Shown: positions 50,973 through 60,778, numbered from the stretch's first letter. The stretch: DNA of 64,000 bases from Streptomyces decoyicus (GCF_019880305.1 NZ_CP082301.1:5394001-5458000), one strand, 5' to 3'. The notes: generated from the sequence alone by a model not told the origin. Made by a program: numbers and translations.

Positions 50973-53378
50973 ATGACCGACCACGACCACCCCTCAGGCC
51001 GCCGCACGGCGTGCCGCGGACGCCGCTGTGCCGCGCTCATCGCGGCGGGGGTGCTGCTCCCGCTGCCGGCCCTGACCGGATGCAGCGACGACACCCGGGA
51101 CACGTCCGTCGCGACGTCCCAGGACATCGCGCCCGCACCCCGTGGCGAGCTGAAGAACGGCGGCACCCTGCGCTGGGCCGTCGACGCGATGCCCGGCACC
51201 ATGAACGCCTTCCAGTCCGACGCCGACACGACCACCACGCGGATCACCGGCGCGGTGCTGCCCAGCATGTTCACCATCGACGCGAGCGGCCGGCCGCAGC
51301 GCAACGCCGACTACCTGGACGCCGCGGACATCAGCACCCGCGACCCCAAGCAGGTCGTCACCTACAAGATCAATCCCAAGGCGCGGTGGAGCAACGGAAC
51401 GGCCATCACCGCTGCCGACTTCATCGCCCAGTGGACCGCGCTGCGCGGTAAGGACAACGCCTTCTGGACCGCCCGCAACGCCGGCTACGACCGGATCGCG
51501 AAGGTCGAACAGGGTGCGGGCGCCCACGAGGTCAAGGTCACCTTCGCCCGGCCCTATGCCGACTGGCGGTCCCTGTTCACCCCGCTCTACCCCAGGAGCG
51601 TGATGGGCAGCGCCGACGCCTTCAACGACGGCGCGCGCGAGCAGCTCAAGGTCGGTGCCGGTCCGTTCCTGGTCCAGAAGCGGGACGCCGAGGCGGGCCA
51701 GGTCGTCCTCGTACGCAACCCGAAGTGGTGGGGCGAGCCCGCCAAGCTCAAGAAGATCGTGCTGGAGTCACTGCCCGGGGACAAGCGGGCCGCGGCGCTC
51801 GCCAACGGGAGCGTCGATGTCGCCGCGGTCGACCAGGTCGCCGCGAAGCGGGTCGCCTCCGCCCGCCGCGCCGCATCCCACGGCCCCAAGAAGGCCGGCG
51901 ACGGCAATGCGGCCCCGCAGGGCGACAAGAACCGGGCCGGTGCCCGGTCGGACGCCAAGACCGTCGCCGCGGAGAACGCCGCACTGCGCGGCTACACCAT
52001 CCGCAAGGCGCTCGAGCCCGCCTACACCCAGCTCGCCCTCAACGGCAGCAGCGGGCCGCTGGCCGACGACCGAGTGCGCCGCGCGGTGGCCCGCGCCATC
52101 GACCGCCAGGTGCTCGCGGACACCGTCCTCAAGCCGCTCGACCTGCCGTCCCGCCCGCTCGGCAGCCATCTGCTGATGGCCGAGCAGTACGGCTACCAGG
52201 ACCACAGCGATGCGCTCGGCGGCCAGGACACCGGTGCGGCCAAGGCGCTGCTCGCGGATGCCGGCTGGAAGAGCGACGGCGCCGACCGTCAGCAGGCCGG
52301 CGAGAGAGCGGGCGCACCGGCACCGGACGCGGGACGTGCCGACGGGGACGAGGACGGCTTCGACCCGTCGGACGACCGGTACGGGGACGAGCCCGCCGAC
52401 GACCGGTCGGACGGCGGATACGACGCCGGTGCCGACGACCGCAACCCGGCCCGCTCCGGCCACGCCGCCCCGCCCGCCAAGGGCGACCGGGAAGGCGTCC
52501 GGCCCGCCGCGGCCGAGGCCCCGCTGTCCTTCACGGGCGCGGTGGGCTCCGAGGTCCAGCAGTCCGCCCTGCTGCGGCAGAGCGCCTCGTTCTACAAGGA
52601 GGCGGCCGCCGGTGAGAAGGAGGACGCGGACGGTGACACCGAGTCCGCGGCGTACGCCAAGTACAAGCGGTACAAGAGGCGCGCGGCACAGGCGCTCGGC
52701 GCCGCCGAAATGATCGAGACCGGACAGGCCCCGCATCTGCCGGGGTCCGGCGGCCACCCGGGCGCCCTGCACGCGGCCGCCGAGCGGCGCGCCGACGCGG
52801 CGGCCGCACCGCAGCCGGCCGGTCACAAGGAGGCCAGGATCGCCGCCGTCAGGAAGAACGGCAGGCCGCTCACCCTGCGCTTCGTGCTCCCCGACGGGGC
52901 CGGCTCGGAGCAGCTGCGCACCGTCGGGCGGCAGATCGCCACGATGCTCGGCAAGATCGGCATCCAGACCTCCCTCCAGCGGGTCTCCGACGCCAGCTAC
53001 TTCCAGGACCACATCGCCTCCGGCGACTTCGACCTGGCGCTGTACTCCTGGCCCGGCACCGCCTACCCGGCGACCGACGCCCGGCCGATCTACGCCAAGC
53101 CGCAGCCCGCGCCCGACGGCTCGCTGACCGTCGAGCAGAACTACACCCGGGTCGGCACCGACCACATCGACCAGCTCTTCGACCAGGCCGCCTCCGAGCT
53201 GGACGAGGGCGCCGCGCGCACGCTGATGGCGCAGACCGACGCCCGGATCTGGGCGGCCGCCGGATCGATTCCGCTCTACCAGCGGCCCGAGCTGGTGGCC
53301 ACGAAGAAGACGCTCGCCAACGTCGGCGCCTTCGGCTTCGGCACGCCCCGCTTCCAGGACATCGGCTACCAGAAGTAG
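50973..53378 (+). CDS. ABC-transporter family solute-binding lipoprotein with a large disordered insert
   Basis: 801 residues, about 200 more than usual for family 5 solute-binding proteins. The signal peptide ends in a lipobox at C37 ('LTGC'). The SBP_bac_5 fold begins at 'GGTLRWAVDAMPGTMNAFQ'. It runs through 'DPKQVVTYKINPKARWSNGTAITAADFIAQW' and 'VRRAVARAIDRQVLADTVL' to 'ALLADAGWK' (about 421-429), then is interrupted by about 195 acidic, Ala/Asp/Gly-rich residues and resumes at 'KNGRPLTLRFVLPDG' (about 628). A smaller charged insert lies near 300-340. It should bind a peptide or similar ligand outside the cell, but no permease gene is adjacent. GGAGGT precedes ATG 50973. Confidence 0.87.
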   Translation: MTDHDHPSGRRTACRGRRCAALIAAGVLLPLPALTGCSDDTRDTSVATSQDIAPAPRGELKNGGTLRWAVDAMPGTMNAFQSDADTTTTRITGAVLPSMFTIDASGRPQRNADYLDAADISTRDPKQVVTYKINPKARWSNGTAITAADFIAQWTALRGKDNAFWTARNAGYDRIAKVEQGAGAHEVKVTFARPYADWRSLFTPLYPRSVMGSADAFNDGAREQLKVGAGPFLVQKRDAEAGQVVLVRNPKWWGEPAKLKKIVLESLPGDKRAAALANGSVDVAAVDQVAAKRVASARRAASHGPKKAGDGNAAPQGDKNRAGARSDAKTVAAENAALRGYTIRKALEPAYTQLALNGSSGPLADDRVRRAVARAIDRQVLADTVLKPLDLPSRPLGSHLLMAEQYGYQDHSDALGGQDTGAAKALLADAGWKSDGADRQQAGERAGAPAPDAGRADGDEDGFDPSDDRYGDEPADDRSDGGYDAGADDRNPARSGHAAPPAKGDREGVRPAAAEAPLSFTGAVGSEVQQSALLRQSASFYKEAAAGEKEDADGDTESAAYAKYKRYKRRAAQALGAAEMIETGQAPHLPGSGGHPGALHAAAERRADAAAAPQPAGHKEARIAAVRKNGRPLTLRFVLPDGAGSEQLRTVGRQIATMLGKIGIQTSLQRVSDASYFQDHIASGDFDLALYSWPGTAYPATDARPIYAKPQPAPDGSLTVEQNYTRVGTDHIDQLFDQAASELDEGAARTLMAQTDARIWAAAGSIPLYQRPELVATKKTLANVGAFGFGTPRFQDIGYQK

Positions 53379-53466
53379 GGGCCGCATCTCCCCGGATAAA
53401 AGGTAAGAAATCGCAGGTCAGGTGGTGTGCGTACGGGCTGCGGCGGCCAATGCTGCCGCAGCCCCG

Positions 53467-53472
53467 TACGAT
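53467..53472 (+). promoter_or_regulatory. -10-like TACGAT upstream of typA
   Basis: TACGAT is about 90 bases before the typA start, giving a conventional leader. No strong -35 is visible. Confidence 0.35.
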
Positions 53473-53562
53473 GGGGTGAGGCCGTGGCTTCGTTATGCCC
53501 GGCAGGCGCGCGTACCGGATGGACGTGCCGCCACCCACGATTCCGGGAGAAGCGCCGCCAGT

Positions 53563-55434
53563 ATGCCCACGCGCCACGACATTCGTAACGTAGCCATCGT
53601 CGCCCACGTCGACCATGGGAAGACGACCCTCGTCGACGCCATGCTCAAGCAGGCCGGCGCCTTCGCCGAACACGCCGCCGAGAAGCTCGACGACCGGATG
53701 ATGGACTCCAACGACCTGGAGCGTGAGAAGGGCATCACGATCCTCGCCAAGAACACGGCGGTGAAGTATCACCCCAAGGACGGCGGGGACCCGATCACGA
53801 TCAACATCATCGACACCCCCGGCCACGCCGACTTCGGTGGCGAGGTCGAGCGCGGTCTGTCGATGGTGGACGCGGTCGTCCTTCTGGTCGACGCCTCCGA
53901 GGGCCCGCTCCCGCAGACCCGCTTCGTGCTCCGCAAGGCCCTCTCGGCCCGGATGCCGGTCATCCTGTGCATCAACAAGACCGACCGCCCCGACTCCCGG
54001 ATCGACGAGGTCGTCAACGAGACCTACGACCTCTTCCTGGACCTGGACGCGGACGAGGACCAGATCGAGTTCCCGATCGTCTACGCCTGCGCCCGTGACG
54101 GCGTCGCCTCGCTGACCAAGCCGGAGGACGGCACCGTCCCCGCCGACAGCGAGAACCTCCAGCCGTTCTTCACCACGCTGCTGGAGCACGCCCCGGCGCC
54201 GGAGTACGACGAGGAGGCCCCGCTCCAGGCCCACGTCACCAACCTCGACGCGGACAACTTCCTCGGCCGCATCGCGCTGCTCCGAGTCGAGCAGGGCGAG
54301 CTGAAGAAGGGCCAGACCGTCGCGTGGATCAAGCGTGACGGCACCATGTCCAACGTCCGCATCACCGAGCTGATGATGACCGAGGCGCTCACCCGCAAGC
54401 CCGCCGAGAAGGCCGGCCCGGGCGACATCTGCGCCGTCGCCGGTATCCCCGACATCATGATCGGCGAGACGCTGGCCGACCCGGAGAACCCGATCGCGCT
54501 GCCGCTGATCACGGTCGACGAGCCGGCCATCTCGATGACCATCGGCACGAACACCTCGCCGCTGGTCGGCAAGGGCGGCAAGGGCCACAAGGTCACCGCC
54601 CGCCAGGTCAAGGACCGTCTGGACCGCGAGCTGATCGGTAACGTCTCGCTGCGCGTGCTGGACACCGAGCGTCCCGACGCCTGGGAGGTCCAGGGCCGTG
54701 GCGAGCTGGCGCTGGCGATCCTGGTCGAGACCATGCGCCGGGAGGGCTTCGAGCTCACCGTCGGCAAGCCCGAGGTCGTCACCAAGGAGATCGACGGCAA
54801 GCTGCACGAGCCGATCGAGCGCCTGACGATCGACTCCCCCGAGGAGCACCTCGGCGCGATCACGCAGCTGATGGCGACCCGCAAGGGCCGTATGGAGACC
54901 ATGACCAACCACGGTTCCGGCTGGATCCGTATGGAGTGGATCGTGCCGTCGCGCGGCCTGATCGGCTTCCGTACGGAGTTCCTGACCCAGACCCGCGGTA
55001 CGGGCATCGCGCACTCCCTGTTCGAGGGCCACGAGCCGTGGTTCGGCGAGCTGCGCACCCGCCACAACGGTTCGCTGGTCGCGGACCGCGCCGGTTCGGT
55101 CACGCCGTTCGCGATGATCAACCTCCAGGAGCGCGGCGTGATCTTCACGGAGCCGGGCACCGAGGTGTACGAGGGCATGATCATCGGTGAGAACTCGCGC
55201 TCCGACGACATGGACGTGAACATCACCAAGGAGAAGAAGCTCACCAACATGCGTGCGGCTTCGGCGGACACCACCGAGAACGTGGTCCCGCCGCGCAAGC
55301 TCTCCCTGGAGCAGTCGCTGGAGTTCTGCCGCGACGACGAGTGCATCGAGGTCACCCCGGAGACGGTCCGTATCCGCAAGGTCGTCCTGGACCAGAAGGA
55401 GCGCGGCCGCACCGCGTCGCGCGCCAAGCGGTAA
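53563..55434 (+). CDS. typA: Translational GTPase TypA/BipA
   Basis: 623 residues. The GTPase domain begins 'RNVAIVAHVDHGKTTLVDAML' (G1) and contains 'EREKGITILAKNTAV' (G2), 'IIDTPGHADFGGEVER' (G3) and 'LCINKTDRP' (G4, NKTD). Domain II, the EF-G-like domains III and V, and the BipA-specific C-terminal domain follow ('SRGLIGFRTEFLTQTRGTG', 'NMRAASADTTENVVPPRKLSLEQSLEF'). It binds ribosomes and is needed under stress. ATG 53563 gives the standard N-terminus; the upstream open frame is non-coding. Confidence 0.96.
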   Translation: MPTRHDIRNVAIVAHVDHGKTTLVDAMLKQAGAFAEHAAEKLDDRMMDSNDLEREKGITILAKNTAVKYHPKDGGDPITINIIDTPGHADFGGEVERGLSMVDAVVLLVDASEGPLPQTRFVLRKALSARMPVILCINKTDRPDSRIDEVVNETYDLFLDLDADEDQIEFPIVYACARDGVASLTKPEDGTVPADSENLQPFFTTLLEHAPAPEYDEEAPLQAHVTNLDADNFLGRIALLRVEQGELKKGQTVAWIKRDGTMSNVRITELMMTEALTRKPAEKAGPGDICAVAGIPDIMIGETLADPENPIALPLITVDEPAISMTIGTNTSPLVGKGGKGHKVTARQVKDRLDRELIGNVSLRVLDTERPDAWEVQGRGELALAILVETMRREGFELTVGKPEVVTKEIDGKLHEPIERLTIDSPEEHLGAITQLMATRKGRMETMTNHGSGWIRMEWIVPSRGLIGFRTEFLTQTRGTGIAHSLFEGHEPWFGELRTRHNGSLVADRAGSVTPFAMINLQERGVIFTEPGTEVYEGMIIGENSRSDDMDVNITKEKKLTNMRAASADTTENVVPPRKLSLEQSLEFCRDDECIEVTPETVRIRKVVLDQKERGRTASRAKR

Positions 55435-55493
55435 CGCCGGCTGCGGTCCGGCCGTCCGGGCCCGTCCGGGCCGGGATGATGGCCTGAAGTGAT

Positions 55494-55522
55494 GGGGCGC
55501 CCCTCCGTGTGAGGGGCGCCCC
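55494..55522 (+). terminator. Terminator after typA
   Basis: A perfect 12-bp stem (55494-55505 with 55511-55522) has a 5-base loop and is followed by TTTG. Confidence 0.88.
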
Positions 55523-55591
55523 TTTGCTGTGCCGGCGCAGCACAGGGGCCCTTCGCGGCCTGTTGTCAGTGGTCGGCGGGAGACTGGCGGT

Positions 55592-55924
55592 ATGGCAATG
55601 ACGACGAAGATCGAGACCGGGCGCGAGATCGCCACACTCATCAATGTGTTCACCGTGCTGCCGGAGCGGCAGGCGGAGCTGGTGGCGCTGCTGAGCCGGG
55701 CCACCGAGGAGACGATGAAGGACCGGCCGGGATTCATCTCGGCGAACATCCACGCGAGTGCGGACGGCGAACGGGTCGTCAACTATGCCCAGTGGGAGAG
55801 CGAGGCGCACTTCCGGGCGATGCTGGCCGATCCGACGGCGCAGGAGCACATGACGCAGGCCGCCGCGTTGGCGGAGGGATTCGATCCCCGGCTGTATGCG
55901 GTGGAGTCCGTACACCACATATAG
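55592..55924 (+). CDS. Antibiotic biosynthesis monooxygenase (ABM) domain protein
   Basis: 110 residues of the dimeric alpha-beta barrel ABM fold: 'ATLINVFTVLPERQAELVALLSRATEETMKDRPGFISANIHASADGERVVNYAQWESEAHFRAML'. Relatives include small cofactor-less monooxygenases (ActVA-Orf6 type) and quinol or haem enzymes. Alone among housekeeping genes its substrate is unknown. ATG 55592 was chosen (MAMTTKIETG); ATG 55598 is a close alternative. Confidence 0.88.
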   Translation: MAMTTKIETGREIATLINVFTVLPERQAELVALLSRATEETMKDRPGFISANIHASADGERVVNYAQWESEAHFRAMLADPTAQEHMTQAAALAEGFDPRLYAVESVHHI

Positions 55925-55930
55925 GGAGCC

Positions 55931-55974
55931 CCCCCCGGTCCGGGCGGCCCCGTTCGGCCGCCCCTGCCGGGGGG
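55931..55974 (+). terminator. Nested hairpin after the ABM protein gene
   Basis: An outer 8-bp C/G stem (55931-55938 with 55967-55974) encloses an 8-bp perfect stem (55942-55949 with 55956-55963), a few bases after the stop. Confidence 0.7.
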
Positions 55975-56170
55975 CGTCCGAACGGGCCTGCGCTCGCCCC
56001 CGCTCGCCCCCCTGCTCGGGCATCCGAGGGGTTTCTCAGGTTTTCGGAGCAGTGGCGGTCGCCGCCGGAGTGCGGTACGTCCCGCTTTGCGATCTTATGT
56101 GGCGCAGGGCCTGCCTGCCCCTGATCCGCCGGACAGGCCTCAGGCATGCTCCCGGACCTGAGGAGGCGTC

Positions 56171-57790
56171 ATGCGCAGAGCCACGCGCGCGAAGTGGGGC
56201 GTCTGCGCCGTCGGCGTCGCTCTCGTGGCCACGGCATGCGGGGGCGGAGCGGGGGCCGGCCGTTCCGGGGTGGTCAGCTCCTCGTGGGGCGATCCGCAGA
56301 ATCCGCTGGAGCCGGCGAACACCAATGAGGTCCAGGGCGGCAAGGTTCTGGAGATGCTGTTCCGGGGGCTCAAGCGCTACGACCCGAAGACGGGCGCGGC
56401 GGAGAATGTGATTGCGGACCGGATCGAGACGTCGGATTCGCAGAATTTCACGGTGACGCTGAAGACCGGCTGGACCTTCAGTAATGGCGAGAAGGTCACC
56501 GCCAAGTCTTTTGTGGATGCCTGGAATTATGGGGCGCTGCTGAGCAACAAGCAGAAGAACGCGGCGTTCTTCCAGTACATCGATGGTTTTGCGCAGGTGC
56601 ACCCGGACGGCGGGAGCCCTCGGGCCAAGACGCTGTCGGGGCTGGTGGTCAAGGACGACAGGACCTTCACCGTCAAGCTCAACCAGAAGTTCTCCAGCTG
56701 GCCGGACACGCTGGGCTACTCGGCCTTCATGCCATTGCCGCAGGCGTTCTTCCGGGATCACGATGCCTGGATCCAAAAGCCCGTGGGGAACGGGCCGTAT
56801 CTCGTGGATTCCTACGAGAAGGGGTCCGTGCTGCGGATGCGGAAGTGGGGGAAGTATCCGGGTGACGATCCGGCACGGAACGGCGGCATCGATCTGCGGG
56901 TCTATACGGACAACAACACCGCTTATACCGATCTCCAGGCCGGCAACCTCGATCTGGTCGACGACATTCCGGCCGCGCAGCTCAAGCATGTGAAGTCGGA
57001 TCTCGTGGGCCGCTATATCAATCAGCCGGCCGGGATCATTCAGACCCTTACCTTCCCCATGTACGACAAGAGGTGGAACCGTCCGGGCGCGGAGAAGGTG
57101 CGGCGCGGTATCTCGATGGCGATCGACCGGGACCAGATCACCCGGGAGATCTTCCAGCGGACCCGGACGCCCGCCACGGACTGGACCTCGCCGGTGCTGG
57201 GGGCGGACGGGGGGTACAAGCCGGGGCTGTGCGGCGATGCCTGTGTGTTCGACGCGGCCAGGGCCAAGCAGCTGGTCAAGGAGGGCGGCGGGATTCCCGG
57301 CGGCAGGATGACCCTCACGTACAACGCCGACACGGGGTCCCACAAGGACTGGATCGACGCCACCTGCAACAGCATCAACAAGTCCCTGGGCGACGACAAC
57401 GCCTGCGTCGGGAACCCGGTCGGGACCTTCGCCGACTTCCGTAACAAGATCACGGCCAAGCGGATGCCCGGGCCGTTCCGGGCCGGCTGGCAGATGGACT
57501 ATCCGCTGATCCAGAACTTCCTTCAGCCGCTCTATTACACCAACGCCTCGTCCAACGACGGCAAGTTCAGCAACCGCCCTTTCGACAAGCTGGTGAACGA
57601 GGCGAATGCGGCAACGGACACCGGTCAGGCCGTCGCGAAGTTCCAGGACGCGGAGAAGATCCTCGCCCAGCAGATGCCGGCCATTCCGCTGTGGTACCAG
57701 AACGGCAGCGGCGGCTATTCGGACCGGATCAGCCATGTGTCGCTGAATCCGTTCAGCGTTCCGGTCTACAACGAAATCAAGGTCAACTGA
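56171..57790 (+). CDS. Oligopeptide ABC transporter substrate-binding lipoprotein (OppA/BldKB type)
   Basis: 539 residues. The signal peptide ends at lipobox C23 ('VATAC'). The SBP_bac_5 fold is intact: 'SWGDPQNPLEPANTNEVQGGKVLEMLFRGLKRYDPKTG', 'LKTGWTFSNGEKVTAKSFVDAWNYGAL', 'KPVGNGPYLVDSYEKGSVLRMRKW', 'VRRGISMAIDRDQITREIF', 'MPAIPLWYQNGSGGYSDRI'. It captures peptides outside the membrane. GAGGAGG precedes ATG 56171. It is the first gene of a complete SBP-permease-permease-ATPase-ATPase operon. The sequence resembles BldKB-like peptide binders, but I cannot claim it is the BldK system. Confidence 0.93.
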   Translation: MRRATRAKWGVCAVGVALVATACGGGAGAGRSGVVSSSWGDPQNPLEPANTNEVQGGKVLEMLFRGLKRYDPKTGAAENVIADRIETSDSQNFTVTLKTGWTFSNGEKVTAKSFVDAWNYGALLSNKQKNAAFFQYIDGFAQVHPDGGSPRAKTLSGLVVKDDRTFTVKLNQKFSSWPDTLGYSAFMPLPQAFFRDHDAWIQKPVGNGPYLVDSYEKGSVLRMRKWGKYPGDDPARNGGIDLRVYTDNNTAYTDLQAGNLDLVDDIPAAQLKHVKSDLVGRYINQPAGIIQTLTFPMYDKRWNRPGAEKVRRGISMAIDRDQITREIFQRTRTPATDWTSPVLGADGGYKPGLCGDACVFDAARAKQLVKEGGGIPGGRMTLTYNADTGSHKDWIDATCNSINKSLGDDNACVGNPVGTFADFRNKITAKRMPGPFRAGWQMDYPLIQNFLQPLYYTNASSNDGKFSNRPFDKLVNEANAATDTGQAVAKFQDAEKILAQQMPAIPLWYQNGSGGYSDRISHVSLNPFSVPVYNEIKVN

Positions 57791-57817
57791 CAGCGGTGCG
57801 AGGGAGGTTGGCGCTTC

Positions 57818-58741
57818 ATGGGACGCTATGTGATCCGGCGGCTGCTCCAGATGATCCCGGTGTTCATCGGCAGTACGTTCCTGATCTTCTTCATGGTCTA
57901 TGCGCTGGGCGACCCCGTGGCCGCGATGTTCGGCGACCGGGCGCCCGACCCCGCCACCGCCGCGCAGATCCGCCGCGACCTCTACCTCGATGAGCCGCTG
58001 TGGAAGCAGTATCTGCATTACATGGGGCAGATCTTCCAGGGGAATTTCGGTACCGCGTTCAACGGCCAGTCGGTCACCGAGCTGATGGCCAGTGCCTTTC
58101 CCGTCACGCTACGGCTGACGATCGTCGCCATTGTGATCGAGATGGTGGTGGGCATCGTGCTGGGCGTGTTCAGCGGGCTGCGGCGCGGCCGGGACATCGA
58201 CACCACGGTGCTGGTCCTCAGCCTCGTCGTGGTGTCCATCCCGACGTTCGTCAGCGGCTATCTGCTCCAGTTCGTGTTCGGGGTGCAGTGGGGCTGGGCC
58301 GCGCCCTCCGTCGCCCCGGAGGCGCCCCTGAACGAACTCCTGCTGCCGGGGCTGGTGCTGGCGCTGGTCTCGCTCGCCTATGTGACCCGGCTGACCCGGA
58401 CCTCGATCGCGGAGAACGCCCGAGCCGACTACGTCCGTACGGCCCTCGCCAAGGGCCTGCCCCGGCACCGCGTCATCACCCGCCATCTGCTGCGCAATTC
58501 GCTGATCCCGGTCGTCACCTTCATCGGTACGGACATCGGGGCCCTGATGGGCGGCGCGATCGTCACCGAGCGCATCTTCAACATCCATGGCGTCGGCTTC
58601 CAGCTCTACCAGGGCATCCTGCGGCAGAACTCGCCGACCGTCGTGGGATTCGTGACCATCCTGGTGCTGGTCTTCCTCCTGGCGAACCTCCTCGTCGACC
58701 TGCTGTACGCCGTACTCGACCCGAGGATCCGTTATGCCTGA
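57818..58741 (+). CDS. Oligopeptide ABC transporter permease (OppB/DppB type)
   Basis: 307 residues, six transmembrane helices. It starts with 'MGRYVIRRLLQMIPVFIGSTFLIFFMVYALGDP', typical of DppB, and carries the EAA-loop 'ENARADYVRTALAKGLPRHRVITRHLLRNSLIPVVT' that docks on the ATPase. GAGGGAGG lies upstream of ATG 57818. It overlaps the next permease gene by 8 bases. Confidence 0.94.
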   Translation: MGRYVIRRLLQMIPVFIGSTFLIFFMVYALGDPVAAMFGDRAPDPATAAQIRRDLYLDEPLWKQYLHYMGQIFQGNFGTAFNGQSVTELMASAFPVTLRLTIVAIVIEMVVGIVLGVFSGLRRGRDIDTTVLVLSLVVVSIPTFVSGYLLQFVFGVQWGWAAPSVAPEAPLNELLLPGLVLALVSLAYVTRLTRTSIAENARADYVRTALAKGLPRHRVITRHLLRNSLIPVVTFIGTDIGALMGGAIVTERIFNIHGVGFQLYQGILRQNSPTVVGFVTILVLVFLLANLLVDLLYAVLDPRIRYA

Positions 58742-59726
58742 GTCCTACGTCCCGAAGGAAGCCATCGGCCATGGCGACGGCGGCTCCGCCGCACTGGCCA
58801 TCGGGGAGGCGGAGTCGCTGGAGCGGCGGCCCGGTGCGGCCCCGCCGGGCGGCGGCCCACCCGGCGGGGAGCTGTTCGGCAAGCCCCGCAGCCTGTGGAG
58901 CGACGCCTGGCACGATCTGTACCGCAACCCCGTCTTCGTGGTCTCCGCGCTGGTCATCGTCTTCCTGGTGATCATCGCGATCTGGCCGCAGCTGATCGCC
59001 ACCGGCAACCCCTACCGCGCGGACCTCGCCAAGGCGCAGCAGGGCTCCCAGCCCGGCCACCCCTTCGGCTTCGACACCCAGGGCCGCGACGTCTACACCC
59101 GCGTGGTCTACGGGGCCCGTGCCTCCATCACCGTGGGGGTCTGCGCCACGACCGGCGCGGCGCTGCTCGGCAGCCTGCTGGGCGGGCTGGCCGGCTTCTT
59201 CGGGGGCTGGTGGGACACCTCGCTCTCCCGGCTCGCCGACATCTTCTTCGGCATCCCGGTGATCCTCGGCGGCCTGGTCTTCCTCTCCGTCGTCACCAGC
59301 ACCACGGTCTGGCCGGTGGTCGGCTTCATCGTGCTGCTCGGCTGGCCGCAGATCTCCCGTATCGCCCGCGGCTCCGTCGTCACCGCCAAGCAGAACGACT
59401 ACGTCCAGGCCGCACGGGCGCTGGGCGCCGGCAACGGGCGGATGCTGCTGCGGCACATCGCACCGAACGCGATCGCGCCGGTCATCGTCGTCGCCACCAT
59501 CGCGCTCGGTACGTACATCGCGCTGGAGGCGACGCTCTCCTATCTGGGCGCGGGCCTGAAGCCGCCCACCGTCTCCTGGGGCATCGACATCTCCACGGCC
59601 TCCACGTACATCCGCAGCGCACCGCACATGCTGCTGTGGCCCGCGGGTGCGCTGAGCATCACGGTGCTGGCGTTCATCATGCTCGGCGACGCGGTGCGCG
59701 ACGCCCTCGACCCCAAGTTGCGCTGA
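58734..59726 (+). CDS. Oligopeptide ABC transporter permease (OppC/DppC type)
   Basis: 330 residues. A cytoplasmic Gly/Pro-rich N-terminus (1-50) precedes the OppC-N region ('SLWSDAWHDLYRNPVFVVSALVIVFLVIIAIW', 'HPFGFDTQGRDVYTRVVYGARASITVG'). Five further helices and the EAA loop 'KQNDYVQAARALGAGNGRMLLRHIAPNAIAPVIV' follow. It pairs with the preceding permease. The start ATG 58734 lies within the end of that gene. Confidence 0.94.
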   Translation: MPESYVPKEAIGHGDGGSAALAIGEAESLERRPGAAPPGGGPPGGELFGKPRSLWSDAWHDLYRNPVFVVSALVIVFLVIIAIWPQLIATGNPYRADLAKAQQGSQPGHPFGFDTQGRDVYTRVVYGARASITVGVCATTGAALLGSLLGGLAGFFGGWWDTSLSRLADIFFGIPVILGGLVFLSVVTSTTVWPVVGFIVLLGWPQISRIARGSVVTAKQNDYVQAARALGAGNGRMLLRHIAPNAIAPVIVVATIALGTYIALEATLSYLGAGLKPPTVSWGIDISTASTYIRSAPHMLLWPAGALSITVLAFIMLGDAVRDALDPKLR

Positions 59727-59737
59727 GGAGCCGGACC

Positions 59738-60778
59738 ATGACGAACGAGGACGCGGCCGGAAAGCCCGCGGGCGGCGCCACGGCGCTCGCGGACACGGCC
59801 CTGCTGGACGTGCGCGATCTGCGGGTCGAGTTCCGCACCCGGGACGGTGTGGCGAAGGCCGTCAACGGCGTCAGCTACCGCGTGGCGCCGGGCCAGACGC
59901 TGGCGGTGCTCGGGGAGTCGGGCTCCGGCAAGTCCGTCACCGCACAGGCCGTGATGGGCATCCTCGACTCCCCGCCGGGGTTCGTCACCGGCGGCGAGAT
60001 CCTCTTCCAGGGGCGCGATCTGCTCACCCTGCGCAAGGACGAACGGCGCCGGGTCCGTGGCGCGAAGATGGCGATGATCTTCCAGGACGCGCTGTCCTCG
60101 CTGAACCCGGTCCTCACCGTCGGGGCACAGCTCGGGGAGATGTTCCAGGTCCACGAGGGGATGTCCCGTAAGGGGGCCCGTGGCAAGGCCGTGGAGCTGA
60201 TGGAGCGGGTCGGCATTCCCGCGGCCAGGGAGCGGGTGAGCGACTACCCGCACCAGTTCTCCGGCGGCATGCGCCAGCGCATCATGATCGCGATGGCGCT
60301 CTCCCTCGGCCCCGACCTGATCATCGCGGACGAGCCGACCACGGCCCTGGACGTCACCGTCCAGGCGCAGGTGATGGATCTGCTGGCGGAGCTCCAGCGC
60401 GAACTCACCATGGGCCTGATTCTGATCACCCATGACCTCGGGGTGGTCGCGGATGTCGCCGACACCATCGCGGTGATGTACGCGGGCCGGATCGTCGAGA
60501 CCGCCCCCGTCCACCAGCTCTACAAGGCGCCCGCCCACCCGTACACCCGCGGCCTGCTGGACTCCATCCCGCGGCTGGACCAGAAGGGCCAGCGGCTGTA
60601 CGCGATCAAGGGCCTGCCGCCCAATCTGACCGCCATTCCACCGGGCTGCCCCTTCCACCCGCGCTGCCCGCTGGCCCAGGACATCTGCCGCACCGACCTT
60701 CCGCCGCTCTACGAGGCCGGACCCGGCAGGGCCAGCGCCTGCCACTTCTGGAAGGAGACCCTCGATGGCGCACGGTGA
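59738..60778 (+). CDS. Oligopeptide ABC transporter ATPase (OppD/DppD type)
   Basis: 346 residues from ATG 59738 with GAGGAG upstream. Walker A is 'GESGSGKS' (59-66), the signature is 'FSGGMRQR' (174-181) and Walker B 'LIIADEPTTALD' (194-205). The C-terminal oligopeptide-transporter domain has cysteines in 'CPFHPRCPLAQDIC' and 'ACHFW' that fit the iron-sulfur site seen in some DppD/DppF proteins. A longer open frame upstream is a shadow of the permease gene. Confidence 0.94.
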   Translation: MTNEDAAGKPAGGATALADTALLDVRDLRVEFRTRDGVAKAVNGVSYRVAPGQTLAVLGESGSGKSVTAQAVMGILDSPPGFVTGGEILFQGRDLLTLRKDERRRVRGAKMAMIFQDALSSLNPVLTVGAQLGEMFQVHEGMSRKGARGKAVELMERVGIPAARERVSDYPHQFSGGMRQRIMIAMALSLGPDLIIADEPTTALDVTVQAQVMDLLAELQRELTMGLILITHDLGVVADVADTIAVMYAGRIVETAPVHQLYKAPAHPYTRGLLDSIPRLDQKGQRLYAIKGLPPNLTAIPPGCPFHPRCPLAQDICRTDLPPLYEAGPGRASACHFWKETLDGAR

